From Gemmatimonadota bacterium (GTDB taxonomy: Bacteria > Latescibacterota > UBA2968): 64,000 bases of DNA. Below the pieces are notes generated by a model. It was not told where the DNA came from and did not search any database. It saw only the letters and a program-made list of their open reading frames with translations. Both the position numbers and the translations under genes were made by a program. Location: NCBI GenBank assembly GCA_026705765.1, contig JAPPAB010000076.1, positions 52,004 through 116,003 on the forward strand. The letters are read 5' to 3'. This document shows, in pieces, positions 36,724 through 46,130 of this stretch (position 1 is the first letter of the stretch; each line of letters opens with the position of its first letter).

Positions 36724-37926
36724 TTATTCCTCTTCCCCATCCGAAAGTGCTGCCACACCGGGCAGTGTTTGGCCTTCTAAAAACTCCAGCGAAGCCCCAC
36801 CTCCGGTCGAGACATGACTCAATTTTTCCGCCACGCCAAAATCTGCCATCGCAGCAGCAGTTTCCCCCCCGCCAACAATCGTCGTTGCACCGCGCTCAGT
36901 CGCCGTAACCAGTGCATTGGCAACCGCACGCGATCCCTTTGAGAAAGAGTAAATTTCGCACACACCCAAAGGACCATTCCACACCACGGTTTTAGCACTT
37001 AAAACCACATCGGAAAATCGCTTTCGCGTCTCAATCCCGATATCAAACCCTTCCAACTCCGCTGGAATTTGATCTCTCGGCACAATCTGAGCGGGTGTCC
37101 CCTCCGTCATCTCTGCCGCCACAACCGTATCGGTCGGCAATATCAGATCTACACCTTCGGCCTCTGCGCGCTTGAGCAAATGGGCAGCGACCCCAACGCG
37201 ATCTTCCTCCAACAACGACTTGCCAATTTCCAGACCCATCGCCTTAAAAAACGTAAATGCCATGCCCCCGCCAATGAGTAAGACATCTACTTTTGAAAAC
37301 AAATTTTCAATCACATCAATTTTACCGGAAATTTTTGCCCCACCCATAATTGCGACATAAGGACGCGCTGGATCGGCCAATGTCGTGCCCAGATACTCCA
37401 ATTCTTTCTCCATCAACAAACCCGCAGCACAATCGACAAAATAATGGGTAATGCCCTCTGTAGAGGCATGCGCGCGATGGGCACTGCCAAAGGCATCGTT
37501 GACATACACATCGCCCAATTCCGATAATTGTGTGGCAAAACCCGGCGCGTTTTTTTCTTCGTCAGCGTGAAATCGCAGATTTTCGAGCAACACCACCGAA
37601 CCTTCGGACGCGCGTTTCACCAGTGAATTTGTTTCCTCCCCCACGCAATCTGGCGAAAAAAGCACTTCGCGTCCCATCAGCACCTGAAGGACTTCAGCCA
37701 CGGGTTTAAGCGATAACTCGGGCACGACCTCGCCCTCGGGGCGACCTAAATGAGACATCAACACGGGCTGCCCCCCCGCATCCAAAATGTGCCGGATCGT
37801 GGGCAAAGAAGCCCGCAAGCGCGTGTCATCAGCGACCTGCCCATCTTCAATGGGCACATTGAAATCAACGCGCACCAGAACGCGTTGATCCCTCAAATCC
37901 AGGTCTGTAATCGACAACTTCGCCAC
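36724..37926 (-). CDS. pgk: phosphoglycerate kinase, GTG start
   Basis: A 400-residue two-domain kinase that makes ATP from 1,3-bisphosphoglycerate. The N-terminal substrate site is VLVRVDFNVP, with SHLGRPEG next. The nucleotide domain has AIMGGAKISGKI and GGGMAFTF, and the C-terminal loop reads TIVGGGETAAA. The frame opens at a TTG at 37941. I prefer the GTG at 37926, because GAGAGG lies seven bases before it and the protein then begins AKLSITDLDLR in normal register. It follows gap by 31 bases and precedes tpiA by 34. Confidence 0.96.
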   Translation of the reverse strand: MAKLSITDLDLRDQRVLVRVDFNVPIEDGQVADDTRLRASLPTIRHILDAGGQPVLMSHLGRPEGEVVPELSLKPVAEVLQVLMGREVLFSPDCVGEETNSLVKRASEGSVVLLENLRFHADEEKNAPGFATQLSELGDVYVNDAFGSAHRAHASTEGITHYFVDCAAGLLMEKELEYLGTTLADPARPYVAIMGGAKISGKIDVIENLFSKVDVLLIGGGMAFTFFKAMGLEIGKSLLEEDRVGVAAHLLKRAEAEGVDLILPTDTVVAAEMTEGTPAQIVPRDQIPAELEGFDIGIETRKRFSDVVLSAKTVVWNGPLGVCEIYSFSKGSRAVANALVTATERGATTIVGGGETAAAMADFGVAEKLSHVSTGGGASLEFLEGQTLPGVAALSDGEEE

Positions 37927-37957
37927 GCCAACGCCTCTCAAAAGTCAAAAGCAGGGA

Positions 37958-38995
37958 TTATTTTTCCATCTTTGCCAACTTCGCGATCAAATCCACACAC
38001 CGATTAGAATACCCCCATTCATTGTCGTACCATCCACACACCTTCACCATATTGCCATCCATCACTGTCGTAATCATCGAATCAAAAATACAAGAATGGG
38101 CATTCCCCAGGATATCGGCAGAAACAATGGGATCATCCGTATATTCCAGAATCCCTTTCAAACGCCCATGCGCTGCACACTCAAAGGCATTATTCACCTC
38201 TTCTGCAGTCACCTCTTTTTTCAACACAGCGACAAAATCGGTAAATGAACCATCTGGCGTGGGCACGCGCACGGCCATACCATCGAGTTTGCCATTGAGT
38301 TCGGGAATAACCAGACCCACTGCACTCGCCGCGCCCGTAGTCGTCGGAATCATCGACAGGGCAGCAGACCGCGCACGGCGCATATCCGAATGGGGCGCAT
38401 CGATAAGACTTTGATCACCCGTATAAGAATGGATAGTAGTCATAAGTCCGTGGACAACGCCAAAAGAAGCGTGCAACACGCTCACCATAGGTGCCAGGCA
38501 ATTGGTCGTACACGAAGCATTGGAAATGACCGCATCATCTTTTTGTAAAACATCGTCATTAATCCCCATCACCACAGTGGGCAAATCCCCTTTGGCGGGC
38601 GCAGAAATAATCACCTTTCTCGCACCATTTTCTCCCAAATGAGCACTCGCGGACTCTTTATCGGTAAAAAAGCCCGTCGATTCAATCACCACATCCACAC
38701 CCAATGACCTCCAGGGCAATTGTGCCGGATCGCGTTCGGACAAAACAGCCACCATTTTGCCATCTACCACAAGCGCGTCAACCGATGATTGCCCGACTTG
38801 CACGCCGTTTTCCCGATGTTTAACACACCCGGGATATCGCCCGTGCGTCGAATCGTATTTGAGCAAATGCGCCAGACTCGCAGCATCGGTCAAATCGTTT
38901 ACTGCCACCACATTGAAACCTCGCGCCATAGCCGCGCGAAATACCAGCCTCCCTATCCGCCCAAATCCATTAATCCCTACTCTCATTCCTACCAT
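37958..38995 (-). CDS. gap: glyceraldehyde-3-phosphate dehydrogenase
   Basis: A 345-residue enzyme oxidising glyceraldehyde 3-phosphate to 1,3-bisphosphoglycerate. The Rossmann motif is [10 protein letters not shown]; Asp34 (AVNDL) suggests NAD use. Catalytic Cys162 is in SNASCTTN and His189 in [10 protein letters not shown]. The frame is open into the end of the phosphofructokinase gene. GGAGG lies six bases before the ATG at 38995, giving the start MVGMRVG; a second ATG three codons later is also possible. It is 16 bases after the phosphofructokinase stop. Confidence 0.96.
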   Translation of the reverse strand: MVGMRVGINGFGRIGRLVFRAAMARGFNVVAVNDLTDAASLAHLLKYDSTHGRYPGCVKHRENGVQVGQSSVDALVVDGKMVAVLSERDPAQLPWRSLGVDVVIESTGFFTDKESASAHLGENGARKVIISAPAKGDLPTVVMGINDDVLQKDDAVISNASCTTNCLAPMVSVLHASFGVVHGLMTTIHSYTGDQSLIDAPHSDMRRARSAALSMIPTTTGAASAVGLVIPELNGKLDGMAVRVPTPDGSFTDFVAVLKKEVTAEEVNNAFECAAHGRLKGILEYTDDPIVSADILGNAHSCIFDSMITTVMDGNMVKVCGWYDNEWGYSNRCVDLIAKLAKMEK

Positions 38996-39011
38996 AATTT
39001 CCTCCAAACCA

Positions 39012-40052
39012 TTATCCGAAAAATACTTTGGCAATATCGTAAAGCCTCATATCTACAGTACGCAGCTTCGACACGGCCTCCATCAAATCAATCGCAACAA
39101 TATTTTGTCCCCGCAATGCCACCATCTTCCCAAAATTGCCTTCGTGTATCAGATCAATTGCCGCAATCCCAAATCGCGTCCCCAACACCCGATCATACGC
39201 AGAGGGGCTGCCCCCGCGCTGAATATGGCCCAGAACAGTAGCGCGACTTTCGTATCCGGTGCGCCGCTCAATTTCATCACTTAGCAAATTGCCAATGCCC
39301 CCCAGGCGAACATGCCCGAATGCATCTTTTTCCTGAGATTGCAAAACCATACTGTCATCGTCGAGCTTGGCTCCTTCAGCAACTACGACAATACTAAATG
39401 TCTTGCCTCGGGCATGGCGTTTTCTGATGGTATCGCACACCTCATCCATATCAAATGGGACTTCCGGGATTAGAATCACATCTGCCCCTCCCGCAATACC
39501 AGCCTCCACGGCAATCCAACCGGCGTGGCGCCCCATAACCTCGACAACCATCACTCGGTTGTGAGATTCAGCCGTCGTATGCAGACGGTCAATCGCCTCC
39601 ATCACAATATTGATAGCCGTATCAAAACCAAAGGTCTGGTCTGTGCCATCCAGATCATTATCAATGGTTTTGGGCACACCGACCACTTTGATACCCTGAT
39701 CTGTGAGCTGATGAGCTACACCAAGCGTATCATCGCCCCCAATGGCAATCAGCGCGTCCAGACCCATTTTCTCCATCCCCGATCGCACGAGTGCGCCACC
39801 ATCTGCACCGTCTTGATACGGATTTGTCCGCGACGATCCCAAAATCGTGCCCCCGCGCGGCAAAATCCCAGAAACAGCATTCAAATCCAGAGGCACTGAC
39901 AGCCCTTCAAGCATCCCTCGCCATCCCTCCTGCACACCCGTCATCTCGTAATTGTAAACCATAATGCCTTTGCGTACAATAGCGCGAATTACCGCATTGA
40001 GACCTGGGCAATCGCCGCCACCTGTGAGTATGCCAACGCGTTTTACAGACAT
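39012..40052 (-). CDS. 6-phosphofructokinase with pyrophosphate-type signature
   Basis: A 346-residue PfkA-family enzyme phosphorylating fructose 6-phosphate. The N-terminal [13 protein letters not shown] and the [11 protein letters not shown] loop are typical. Two positions that set the phosphoryl donor are of the PPi type: Asp108 in AIGGDDTLG (Gly104 in the ATP enzyme of E. coli) and Lys128 in GVPKTIDND (Gly124 in E. coli). This points to a reversible pyrophosphate-dependent enzyme, though family members with mixed preference exist. It leads the run that continues with gap, pgk, tpiA and secG. Known from the family: the D/K pair favours PPi. Inferred: the same here. Confidence 0.93.
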   Translation of the reverse strand: MSVKRVGILTGGGDCPGLNAVIRAIVRKGIMVYNYEMTGVQEGWRGMLEGLSVPLDLNAVSGILPRGGTILGSSRTNPYQDGADGGALVRSGMEKMGLDALIAIGGDDTLGVAHQLTDQGIKVVGVPKTIDNDLDGTDQTFGFDTAINIVMEAIDRLHTTAESHNRVMVVEVMGRHAGWIAVEAGIAGGADVILIPEVPFDMDEVCDTIRKRHARGKTFSIVVVAEGAKLDDDSMVLQSQEKDAFGHVRLGGIGNLLSDEIERRTGYESRATVLGHIQRGGSPSAYDRVLGTRFGIAAIDLIHEGNFGKMVALRGQNIVAIDLMEAVSKLRTVDMRLYDIAKVFFG

Positions 40053-40188
40053 AATATCTCCCTTACAAAATCACTATGATGAGCATAAGTGCCTGAGTCC
40101 TGTAAGATTTTCAAAGACCTGAAGTTTAAGGTATTGCAACATACCTGTCAAGCCCGTTGTATTCACCCACTAAAATATAAAATCAGCG

Positions 40189-40896
40189 TCAAGACCTGGA
40201 TTTTTCTACATCTTGAGACAGATCATCCTCACCGAAGGGGGGACTGGCAACAGCGCCAACAGACACGCATTGCGCCCCCGCAGATCGCAGAGCCTGCACA
40301 CATGCATTGAGCGTCGCACCCGTCGTGACGACATCGTCAATTAAAAATATATTTTGCCCCTCAATAGACGCGGGATGACGCACGCGGAATGCCCCCTGTA
40401 CATTGTATTGGCGTTCCAAAACACTCAGGCGCGTCTGCGTAGGCGTTGCCCGCACTCTTTTCAGCGCGTTTGCCATCACTTGCAAACCCGATACCCGTCC
40501 TGTTGCCCGTGCAATAATCTCGCTCTGATTGTATCCGCGTGCTCTTGTTTTTGCGGAGTGAAGTGGCACTGGAACAATTACCGTATCGGGTTCGACAAAG
40601 CTCGCGATGCGCTGCCCCAAAGCCTTTCCAAATATCTGCCCTGGCAGCGTTTTCCCCTGGTATTTGAGCGCGTGAATCAACGACCGAACACAATCATTAA
40701 ATTGATACAAAATAACTATCTGATCAAATTCGTGCTCAAACCCCACCTCGTGTAGTTCCGAATCCCAAATCTCAATATCATCCCAACACGAATCACATAG
40801 CCCCGGCGAATCCGGCAGCGATGCCTTACAAATCATACAAGACGATGGATAAACAAAATTGAGTGCAGCTTTCCAAATTTTCCATACTATTTGCAC
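40189..40896 (-). CDS. comF: ComF family phosphoribosyltransferase-like protein
   Basis: A 235-residue protein. An N-terminal zinc finger (Cys20, Cys23, Cys34, Cys37 in CMICKASL and LCDSCWDD) precedes a phosphoribosyltransferase domain with VPVPLHSAKTRARGYNQSE and the PRPP loop IFLIDDVVTTGAT. ComF proteins act in uptake or handling of transforming DNA in competent bacteria. Other competence genes are not seen here. It is divergent from the HAD-YvcK gene and separated from pfk by 136 bases that hold nothing recognisable. Confidence 0.9.
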   Translation of the reverse strand: MQIVWKIWKAALNFVYPSSCMICKASLPDSPGLCDSCWDDIEIWDSELHEVGFEHEFDQIVILYQFNDCVRSLIHALKYQGKTLPGQIFGKALGQRIASFVEPDTVIVPVPLHSAKTRARGYNQSEIIARATGRVSGLQVMANALKRVRATPTQTRLSVLERQYNVQGAFRVRHPASIEGQNIFLIDDVVTTGATLNACVQALRSAGAQCVSVGAVASPPFGEDDLSQDVEKSRS

Positions 40897-40989
40897 AATC
40901 TTTCTTCTTCCCCACAGTTATTTTTTTTCTTAACCTAAAAAGTCCTTATCTTTTCCGCTGATCTCACAACTCAATCGCGGAGATGTGCC

Positions 40990-42948
40990 GTGTCTCTGGA
41001 AAATGCCCGCGCAATCGTGTTTGACCTCGACGGAACCCTCTTTGACCTGACACCCGTCGTACATGCCGCGCGCCAACGCGTTGCTACCTTTCTATTTTCA
41101 AACGGTTTTTTTGCCACCCGTGCCTACGCATTCCAGCGCATCAATACGCTCGAACGCAAACACGGTCCTTATTACTCATCCTCGCCCTATTATTTCGCCT
41201 TTTTCGATATCGCCAAAGCCGTCTTCAAAGACAAACCCGACCGGGTGCGTCATTTTCTCGACAAACAAAATACCGACCCGGAAGCCGAGCCGGTCGAAGC
41301 CCTCGTAGCTGAAATGGAGCGCGTTTACAATGCCGAAGATGTAGAAGATATCCGCCCCTATCCCGATGCCTTACACACCCTTCGTGAATTGCGCCAGGCA
41401 GGCTACAATCTGTTTCTCGTCACACTGGGCAGAGCGCGCCGTCAGCGCAACAAAATTGATCGCCTGGGCATTGCTACTTATTTTGATCGCATCATCAACG
41501 AAGGTCCCCCCGCACATGCCTACTGGTTTTCAGAACTCATGGAAAGCCACAACCTCTCCCCCGACCAGCTCATCGTCGTCGGTGACCGCACCCAGGACGA
41601 AATCCGCGCGGGCAATCGTCAGGGACTAACCACCATCTGGTTGCGGCGCGGAAGATTCTCTCGCGAAACACCTGCAGTAGGTGACCGCCCCGACTACGAA
41701 ATCAAATACCTCGCCCAACTATCCACATTATTGCACCTCTCGCGGATCGGGAAAAACCCCGACCGGTTCAGAATTGCCGTTATCGGCGGCGGCACCGGTC
41801 TGCCCACTGTCTTACGCGGGCTGCGTCCCTATACCCGTCACCCAACAGCCGTCGTTGCCGTGACCGATTCAGGTGCTTCCTCGGGGCGTATCCGCTGGAA
41901 TTTGGGCGTCCAGCCCCCTGGTGACATTCGCAATGCCCTCACAGCACTCGCCGACCCCGAACAGATATCTCAGGGACTCTTCAACGTCTTCCAACACCGC
42001 TTTCCCAACAGCGAACAAGAATCCGGTATTTTCAAGAACGACCATATTGGCAATTTTCTCGTGGCCGCCCTCACCCAGCAACTCGGCGATTTTCATGCCG
42101 CCATAAAAACAGCCAGTGACATGCTACACGTACAGGGCACAGTTTTCCCTGCCAGCACTGACAATGTCGATATTTGCGCCAAACTGACAAATGGTGAACA
42201 TCGCTATACCGAGTGGATGGTCAGAAAACCCGGCAAACCACCTCTCGAGCGGGCGTATCTCGTCACCAATGACGCGCTCTTGCGCGAACTCGATCGTCAA
42301 AATAGCGGGCTTAAGCGCGTCATAGATCCCGAAACAGGGCAGGTTGAGATCCGCGTGCGTCAGGGGCGCACAGTGAGCCTGGAACAAGGTCCGATCAGAG
42401 CACCGCGTGGCGCTTTGCAAGCCATTGCAGATGCAGATATCGTCGTCATTGGACCGGGTAGCCTGTACACCAGCGTCATTACCAATCTCCTCGTGTCCGA
42501 TATCCAAAAAGCATTGATCAAACGCGCTCAGGGCAAAACCATCTATGTTTGCAACATCGTCACACAACCCGGACAGACCGATAATTTTAGAGCCTCTGAC
42601 CACCTCAAAGCGATCCTCAAACACCTTCCCGAAAATCAGCGCGATAGCGTCATCGATCACATGCTCGTACAGGACCTTCGCATATTCCAAACGCCCAAAA
42701 GCGAGGACTGGCACCCACTGCTCAAAAAATACAAAAAAGATGGCAAAGTCCTGGTTGAATGCGATACAGAAACGCTCAATGCACTTGGTTCCTGGACCCG
42801 CGCAGACTTCTTAGAAGAATTTCATCCCAACGCCATAGAGCGCGACGAGGGTGATTTTATCAGCCACGACCCGGCCAAAGTCGCCGATGCCATCTGTCGC
42901 ATTTTCTGCGGACTGAGCGTACCCGACTACTGGGGCCTGGACGAATGA
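40990..42948 (+). CDS. fusion of HAD phosphatase and YvcK/GlmR (CofD-like) domain, GTG start
   Basis: A 652-residue two-domain protein. Residues 1-235 form a HAD hydrolase: nucleophile Asp12 and Asp14 in VFDLDGTLFD, and motif IV VVGDRTQDEI. Residues 255-652 match YvcK/GlmR, a regulator of cell-wall precursor and carbon flux that binds UDP-sugars: IAVIGGGTGLPTVLRGL (GGGTG at 266-270), TDSGASSGRIR, GVQPPGDIRNAL and the late DNFRASDHL. YvcK proteins usually stand alone; the attached HAD suggests a phosphatase step tied to sensing. Translation starts at a GTG with GGAG about ten bases before. Its stop overlaps the next HAD gene's ATG by four bases. Confidence 0.9.
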   Translation: MSLENARAIVFDLDGTLFDLTPVVHAARQRVATFLFSNGFFATRAYAFQRINTLERKHGPYYSSSPYYFAFFDIAKAVFKDKPDRVRHFLDKQNTDPEAEPVEALVAEMERVYNAEDVEDIRPYPDALHTLRELRQAGYNLFLVTLGRARRQRNKIDRLGIATYFDRIINEGPPAHAYWFSELMESHNLSPDQLIVVGDRTQDEIRAGNRQGLTTIWLRRGRFSRETPAVGDRPDYEIKYLAQLSTLLHLSRIGKNPDRFRIAVIGGGTGLPTVLRGLRPYTRHPTAVVAVTDSGASSGRIRWNLGVQPPGDIRNALTALADPEQISQGLFNVFQHRFPNSEQESGIFKNDHIGNFLVAALTQQLGDFHAAIKTASDMLHVQGTVFPASTDNVDICAKLTNGEHRYTEWMVRKPGKPPLERAYLVTNDALLRELDRQNSGLKRVIDPETGQVEIRVRQGRTVSLEQGPIRAPRGALQAIADADIVVIGPGSLYTSVITNLLVSDIQKALIKRAQGKTIYVCNIVTQPGQTDNFRASDHLKAILKHLPENQRDSVIDHMLVQDLRIFQTPKSEDWHPLLKKYKKDGKVLVECDTETLNALGSWTRADFLEEFHPNAIERDEGDFISHDPAKVADAICRIFCGLSVPDYWGLDE

Positions 42949-43634
42949 CGGCAAAAATCAGAGGCATTATTTTTGATCTCGACGACACCCTCTTTGACTG
43001 CACGGGCCAACTCACCCAACCAGCGCGCCGCAGAGCCGCTCAAATCCTTGCACCAGCACATCCCGACCTCTCAATTGAGACCGGTTATCAGCAACAGGTA
43101 ATTCTTTCCCAAACACATGGCTCTTCAGAGGCCATTCGCATACTCGGTACACAGTACAATATCCCGCCTAACATCGTAGAACAGGCGCTCAATGCCTATA
43201 ACCCCCGTAGCGTAGAAGCCATCACCCCTTTCCCCGATGCACTCCCCACCCTCGCTACCCTTGTCCAACGCAGCTATCAACTCGCCCTTGTCACCTCTGG
43301 AAATCCTGACCGCCAGCGCGAAAAAGTGCGCCTCCTCGGCTTGTGCGATTATTTTATCGAGACCGACAATACCCTCATCCTGCACGACGACCGAAAAAGC
43401 AGTGATAAAACACCATCCCTCACACAAGCAGCAAAAGCATTATCTTTGCCCCACACCCAAATTCTATGTGTGGGCGACAAACTCACCGACGAAATTGCTA
43501 CAGCCAAAATCCTGGGTATGACTACCGTACACATGCGTCATGGCCGACAAAAAGACAGAAAGCCCCAAACCCCATCAGAACAGCCCGATATCGAAATAGA
43601 CCGCATTTCTCAACTCCTTCCTCTCCTCCTCTAA
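42945..43634 (+). CDS. HAD-superfamily hydrolase
   Basis: A 229-residue stand-alone HAD phosphatase. Motif I is IIFDLDDTLFD, motif II LVTSGNPDRQ and motif IV CVGDKLTDEI. It starts within the stop of the HAD-YvcK gene (ATGA), so translation is coupled. The N-terminal 60 residues resemble the HAD half of that fusion, with the same Ala/Arg-rich helix after motif I, which suggests the two arose by duplication. The substrate is unknown. The last four bases overlap the convergent SAM-dependent enzyme gene. Confidence 0.9.
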   Translation: MTAKIRGIIFDLDDTLFDCTGQLTQPARRRAAQILAPAHPDLSIETGYQQQVILSQTHGSSEAIRILGTQYNIPPNIVEQALNAYNPRSVEAITPFPDALPTLATLVQRSYQLALVTSGNPDRQREKVRLLGLCDYFIETDNTLILHDDRKSSDKTPSLTQAAKALSLPHTQILCVGDKLTDEIATAKILGMTTVHMRHGRQKDRKPQTPSEQPDIEIDRISQLLPLLL

Positions 43635-44419
43635 CTTCTGCAAACGCAAATCTCATCCCCCCGTTTTATACCGAGCGTCCTGCTTGCACTGCCCCCGCAA
43701 ACCGCGATCTCCAGCGTATCCAAACTGCCGTAAAGCGCCAGCGCTTCTCCCTCTTCGACCTCACTATATGTCTGGCATATTCGATCAAACCGGATCTTGC
43801 CAACGATAATCTCAAAATCGCCATCGGGATATTTTTCATCAATGTGTGACCGCGCAATCATTGAAATCACATTGCCAAAATGGTCAACACACACCACTCG
43901 CCCAACGAGTGCATCGTCACGTTCTTCAACGCCCCACAAATCGGATGTAACTGGATCCTCAATTTCCGGTCCCACCTCTTCACACGATACCCCTCGGAGT
44001 AAATGCGCGCCCACCGGGGCAAATACATCTCGTCCGTGGAATGTCGAACTCACTTGCGGGCGCATCAATGCCGCATTTTCAATCGCCACAATGCGCCGCA
44101 CCCCTTCTCGCGCGTAAACGGGAGAAAACAGGCCATTATCCGGTCCGACATACACAAATTGCTCTGTTTCAACGACAATCCCTCGCCGATCACTCCCCAC
44201 CCCCGGATCAACCACCCCAACGTGTACACTACCCTCTGGGAAAAAAGAGCACGCAGAATATATAGCAAACGCACCAGCAGCAATATCCTGAGGCGGCACC
44301 TGATGTGTTATATCTACAATTCGGGCTTCTGGCGCACAGGTGAGCACCACGCCCTTCATCGCAGCAACATAGCCATCAGAAATGCCAAAATCCGTTGTCA
44401 GCGTTAATATTCGGCCCAT
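43631..44419 (-). CDS. SAM hydroxide adenosyltransferase / SAM hydrolase (DUF62 family)
   Basis: A 262-residue enzyme of the family that contains fluorinase, chlorinase and SAM hydroxide adenosyltransferases, which split S-adenosylmethionine with water or halide into adenosine (or halo-adenosine) and methionine. Family motifs are LTTDFGISDGYVA, VVDPGVGSDRRGI, GPDNGLF, STFHGRDVFAP and DHFGNVISM. A triad Asp-Arg-His is characteristic of the hydroxide type, but I cannot assign all three with certainty. It precedes no halogen gene. It lies eight bases after a RadC-family gene on the same strand. Confidence 0.9.
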   Translation of the reverse strand: MGRILTLTTDFGISDGYVAAMKGVVLTCAPEARIVDITHQVPPQDIAAGAFAIYSACSFFPEGSVHVGVVDPGVGSDRRGIVVETEQFVYVGPDNGLFSPVYAREGVRRIVAIENAALMRPQVSSTFHGRDVFAPVGAHLLRGVSCEEVGPEIEDPVTSDLWGVEERDDALVGRVVCVDHFGNVISMIARSHIDEKYPDGDFEIIVGKIRFDRICQTYSEVEEGEALALYGSLDTLEIAVCGGSASRTLGIKRGDEICVCRS

Positions 44420-44427
44420 ATCACCGC

Positions 44428-45120
44428 CTAAAAAACATTCGCTTCTTTCATACTCAAGAACCGCTCTGAACCGACGATCAGATGGTCCAACACTTCAATC
44501 CCCATAATCTCACCGGCCTGCACCATGCGGCGCGTAAGTTCAATATCTTCTCGGCTCGGTGTTACATCACCACTGGGATGATTGTGCGCCAGAATCACAC
44601 TCGCAGCAGATGACCCTACGGCTGGGGCAAACACTTCTCGCGGATGCACGAGTGAGGCATTGAGCGAGCCAACCGACACATCTTCGCGGCAAATCACCTG
44701 ATTCCGCGCATTGAGAAAAAGTGCCACAAAATATTCCTTGCGCCGATCTTTGATATCGGTCAGAAACCCCAAAACGTCAACCGGACTCGTAATAGTAGGC
44801 TCAATTCCCATCCCCTGATTGAGTCCTCTTTTAGCCAGTTCAAATCCCGCAACCAAACCCGCGGCTTTTGCCCTCCCGATTCCCTTTATTGTCGTGAGCT
44901 TTTTCAGATCCATATCCACGAGTTTATTAATGGGATACCTCTTGACTATCCCGCGCGAAATTTCCAGCACATTTCGGCCCTCGTATCCCGTTCGCAGCAA
45001 AATCGCCAGCAATTCCTCATCGCGCAATGCCTCAGGTCCCAAACGCTCGAGTTTTTCTCGTGGCATATCCACATCCGCCACACCTGCGATACCCCCTCTC
45101 TGCTTGACAAAGCTATTCAT
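44428..45120 (-). CDS. radC: RadC family JAB1/MPN-domain protein
   Basis: A 230-residue protein of usual RadC length. The N-terminal UPF0758 region (REKLERLGPEALRDEELLAI) includes a helix-hairpin-helix (TTIKGIGRAKAAGL, about 77-90). The C-terminal JAMM metal motif is complete: His179 and His181 in AHNHPSGDVTPS with Asp185, and Glu in the preceding strand. RadC was linked to repair but its function is unsettled. It probably shares a transcript with the SAM-dependent gene downstream. The 184 bases upstream contain no gene. Confidence 0.93.
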   Translation of the reverse strand: MNSFVKQRGGIAGVADVDMPREKLERLGPEALRDEELLAILLRTGYEGRNVLEISRGIVKRYPINKLVDMDLKKLTTIKGIGRAKAAGLVAGFELAKRGLNQGMGIEPTITSPVDVLGFLTDIKDRRKEYFVALFLNARNQVICREDVSVGSLNASLVHPREVFAPAVGSSAASVILAHNHPSGDVTPSREDIELTRRMVQAGEIMGIEVLDHLIVGSERFLSMKEANVF

Positions 45121-45304
45121 ATCTCATCTCCCTGATATTGTTTTTAAGAACATCAGGCAAAATCGGTGCCATTAATCAAAATATTTTACAAACCTTTTAT
45201 TTATATATACTTACTGATTGAACGATAAAAAAATAATACGGTATTTGCAACACAATGTTCAATTCACAGCTCGAGATATGAACATGTTGTTCTGTAAATT
45301 CTAC

Positions 45305-46114
45305 TCAATCGGCAGTGCGTTTCTGTGTAAAAAGCCATTTCATAAACACCGGCTCGGGATCACAGCGATCGCTGCTGAGCTGGGTGCTGCCATTGTCGGC
45401 ACCGGTAATCATTTTCATAGCAACACCATGTCCATCACCAGCCCAGATCGTAAACTTCATATTCCCACCCAATTTCACCATCTCCTCAAAAAGTTTTTGA
45501 GCGCGGTCGAATGGACAGACCTTATCCAGATCCCCGTGGAAAGCCCATATCGGAACATCTTTAATCACTGACGCATCGATAAATTCTTCTGTCTGAGGCA
45601 AACCCGTTCCAGCTGAAGGGGCTGCCGCTGCAAAATAATGGGGATCAATTTGTAAAAAGACATGGGTACCGTGGCCTCCCATGGAGTGTCCCAGAATGTA
45701 TATTCTGTCCATATCAACGGACGGTAATGTTGCAATGAGATCCTTGATCTTTTGAAGGTCTTCTGCATTCCACAAACGACTGACTTGAGGAGCGAGCACA
45801 TAAGAGGGATAATCTGTTCGTCTCTGCTCATCTGCAAGAAGTCTATTCCAGCCACGCAATTGCTTTCGATTATCTGTCCCCCGGCCACCGCCACCATGCA
45901 ATGAAACAATAACGGGATAGCGCTTGTCCGCATCAAAATCTATAGGCTCCAACAGCCGATACGGCATCTCGTTGAAAACGTGAGGTTCGTAAAGTTCAAC
46001 CCATTCATTTCCATCGGGTTGTGCATCTGTTTCAGATGTGGAGACCAACGAGCAAACCATGGTTGCAACAACTGCGTCCCAAAAATATCTCTTCAACTGC
46101 AAGGGTTGGTTCAT
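45305..46114 (-). CDS. exported alpha/beta-hydrolase esterase (PHB depolymerase / LpqC-like)
   Basis: A 269-residue protein with a signal peptide (about 1-32, ending TDAQ). It is an alpha/beta hydrolase with the oxyanion stretch SLHGGGGRG, nucleophile Ser144 in GHSMGGHG, Asp196 in HGDLDKVCP and His228 in GDGHGV. The layout matches secreted carbohydrate esterases and phospholipase/carboxylesterase relatives. It is the last gene of the long minus-strand glycan cluster and follows the GH116 gene by 16 bases. It may remove acyl groups from the polymer outside the cytoplasm (inference). Confidence 0.85.
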   Translation of the reverse strand: MNQPLQLKRYFWDAVVATMVCSLVSTSETDAQPDGNEWVELYEPHVFNEMPYRLLEPIDFDADKRYPVIVSLHGGGGRGTDNRKQLRGWNRLLADEQRRTDYPSYVLAPQVSRLWNAEDLQKIKDLIATLPSVDMDRIYILGHSMGGHGTHVFLQIDPHYFAAAAPSAGTGLPQTEEFIDASVIKDVPIWAFHGDLDKVCPFDRAQKLFEEMVKLGGNMKFTIWAGDGHGVAMKMITGADNGSTQLSSDRCDPEPVFMKWLFTQKRTAD

Positions 46115-46130
46115 GACTTAATCCTTTCTT

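Noticed and set aside
43631..44419. Fluorinase or chlorinase making a halogenated product
   Set aside because: No neighbouring halogen pathway genes; the common hydroxide-type family member is the safer call.
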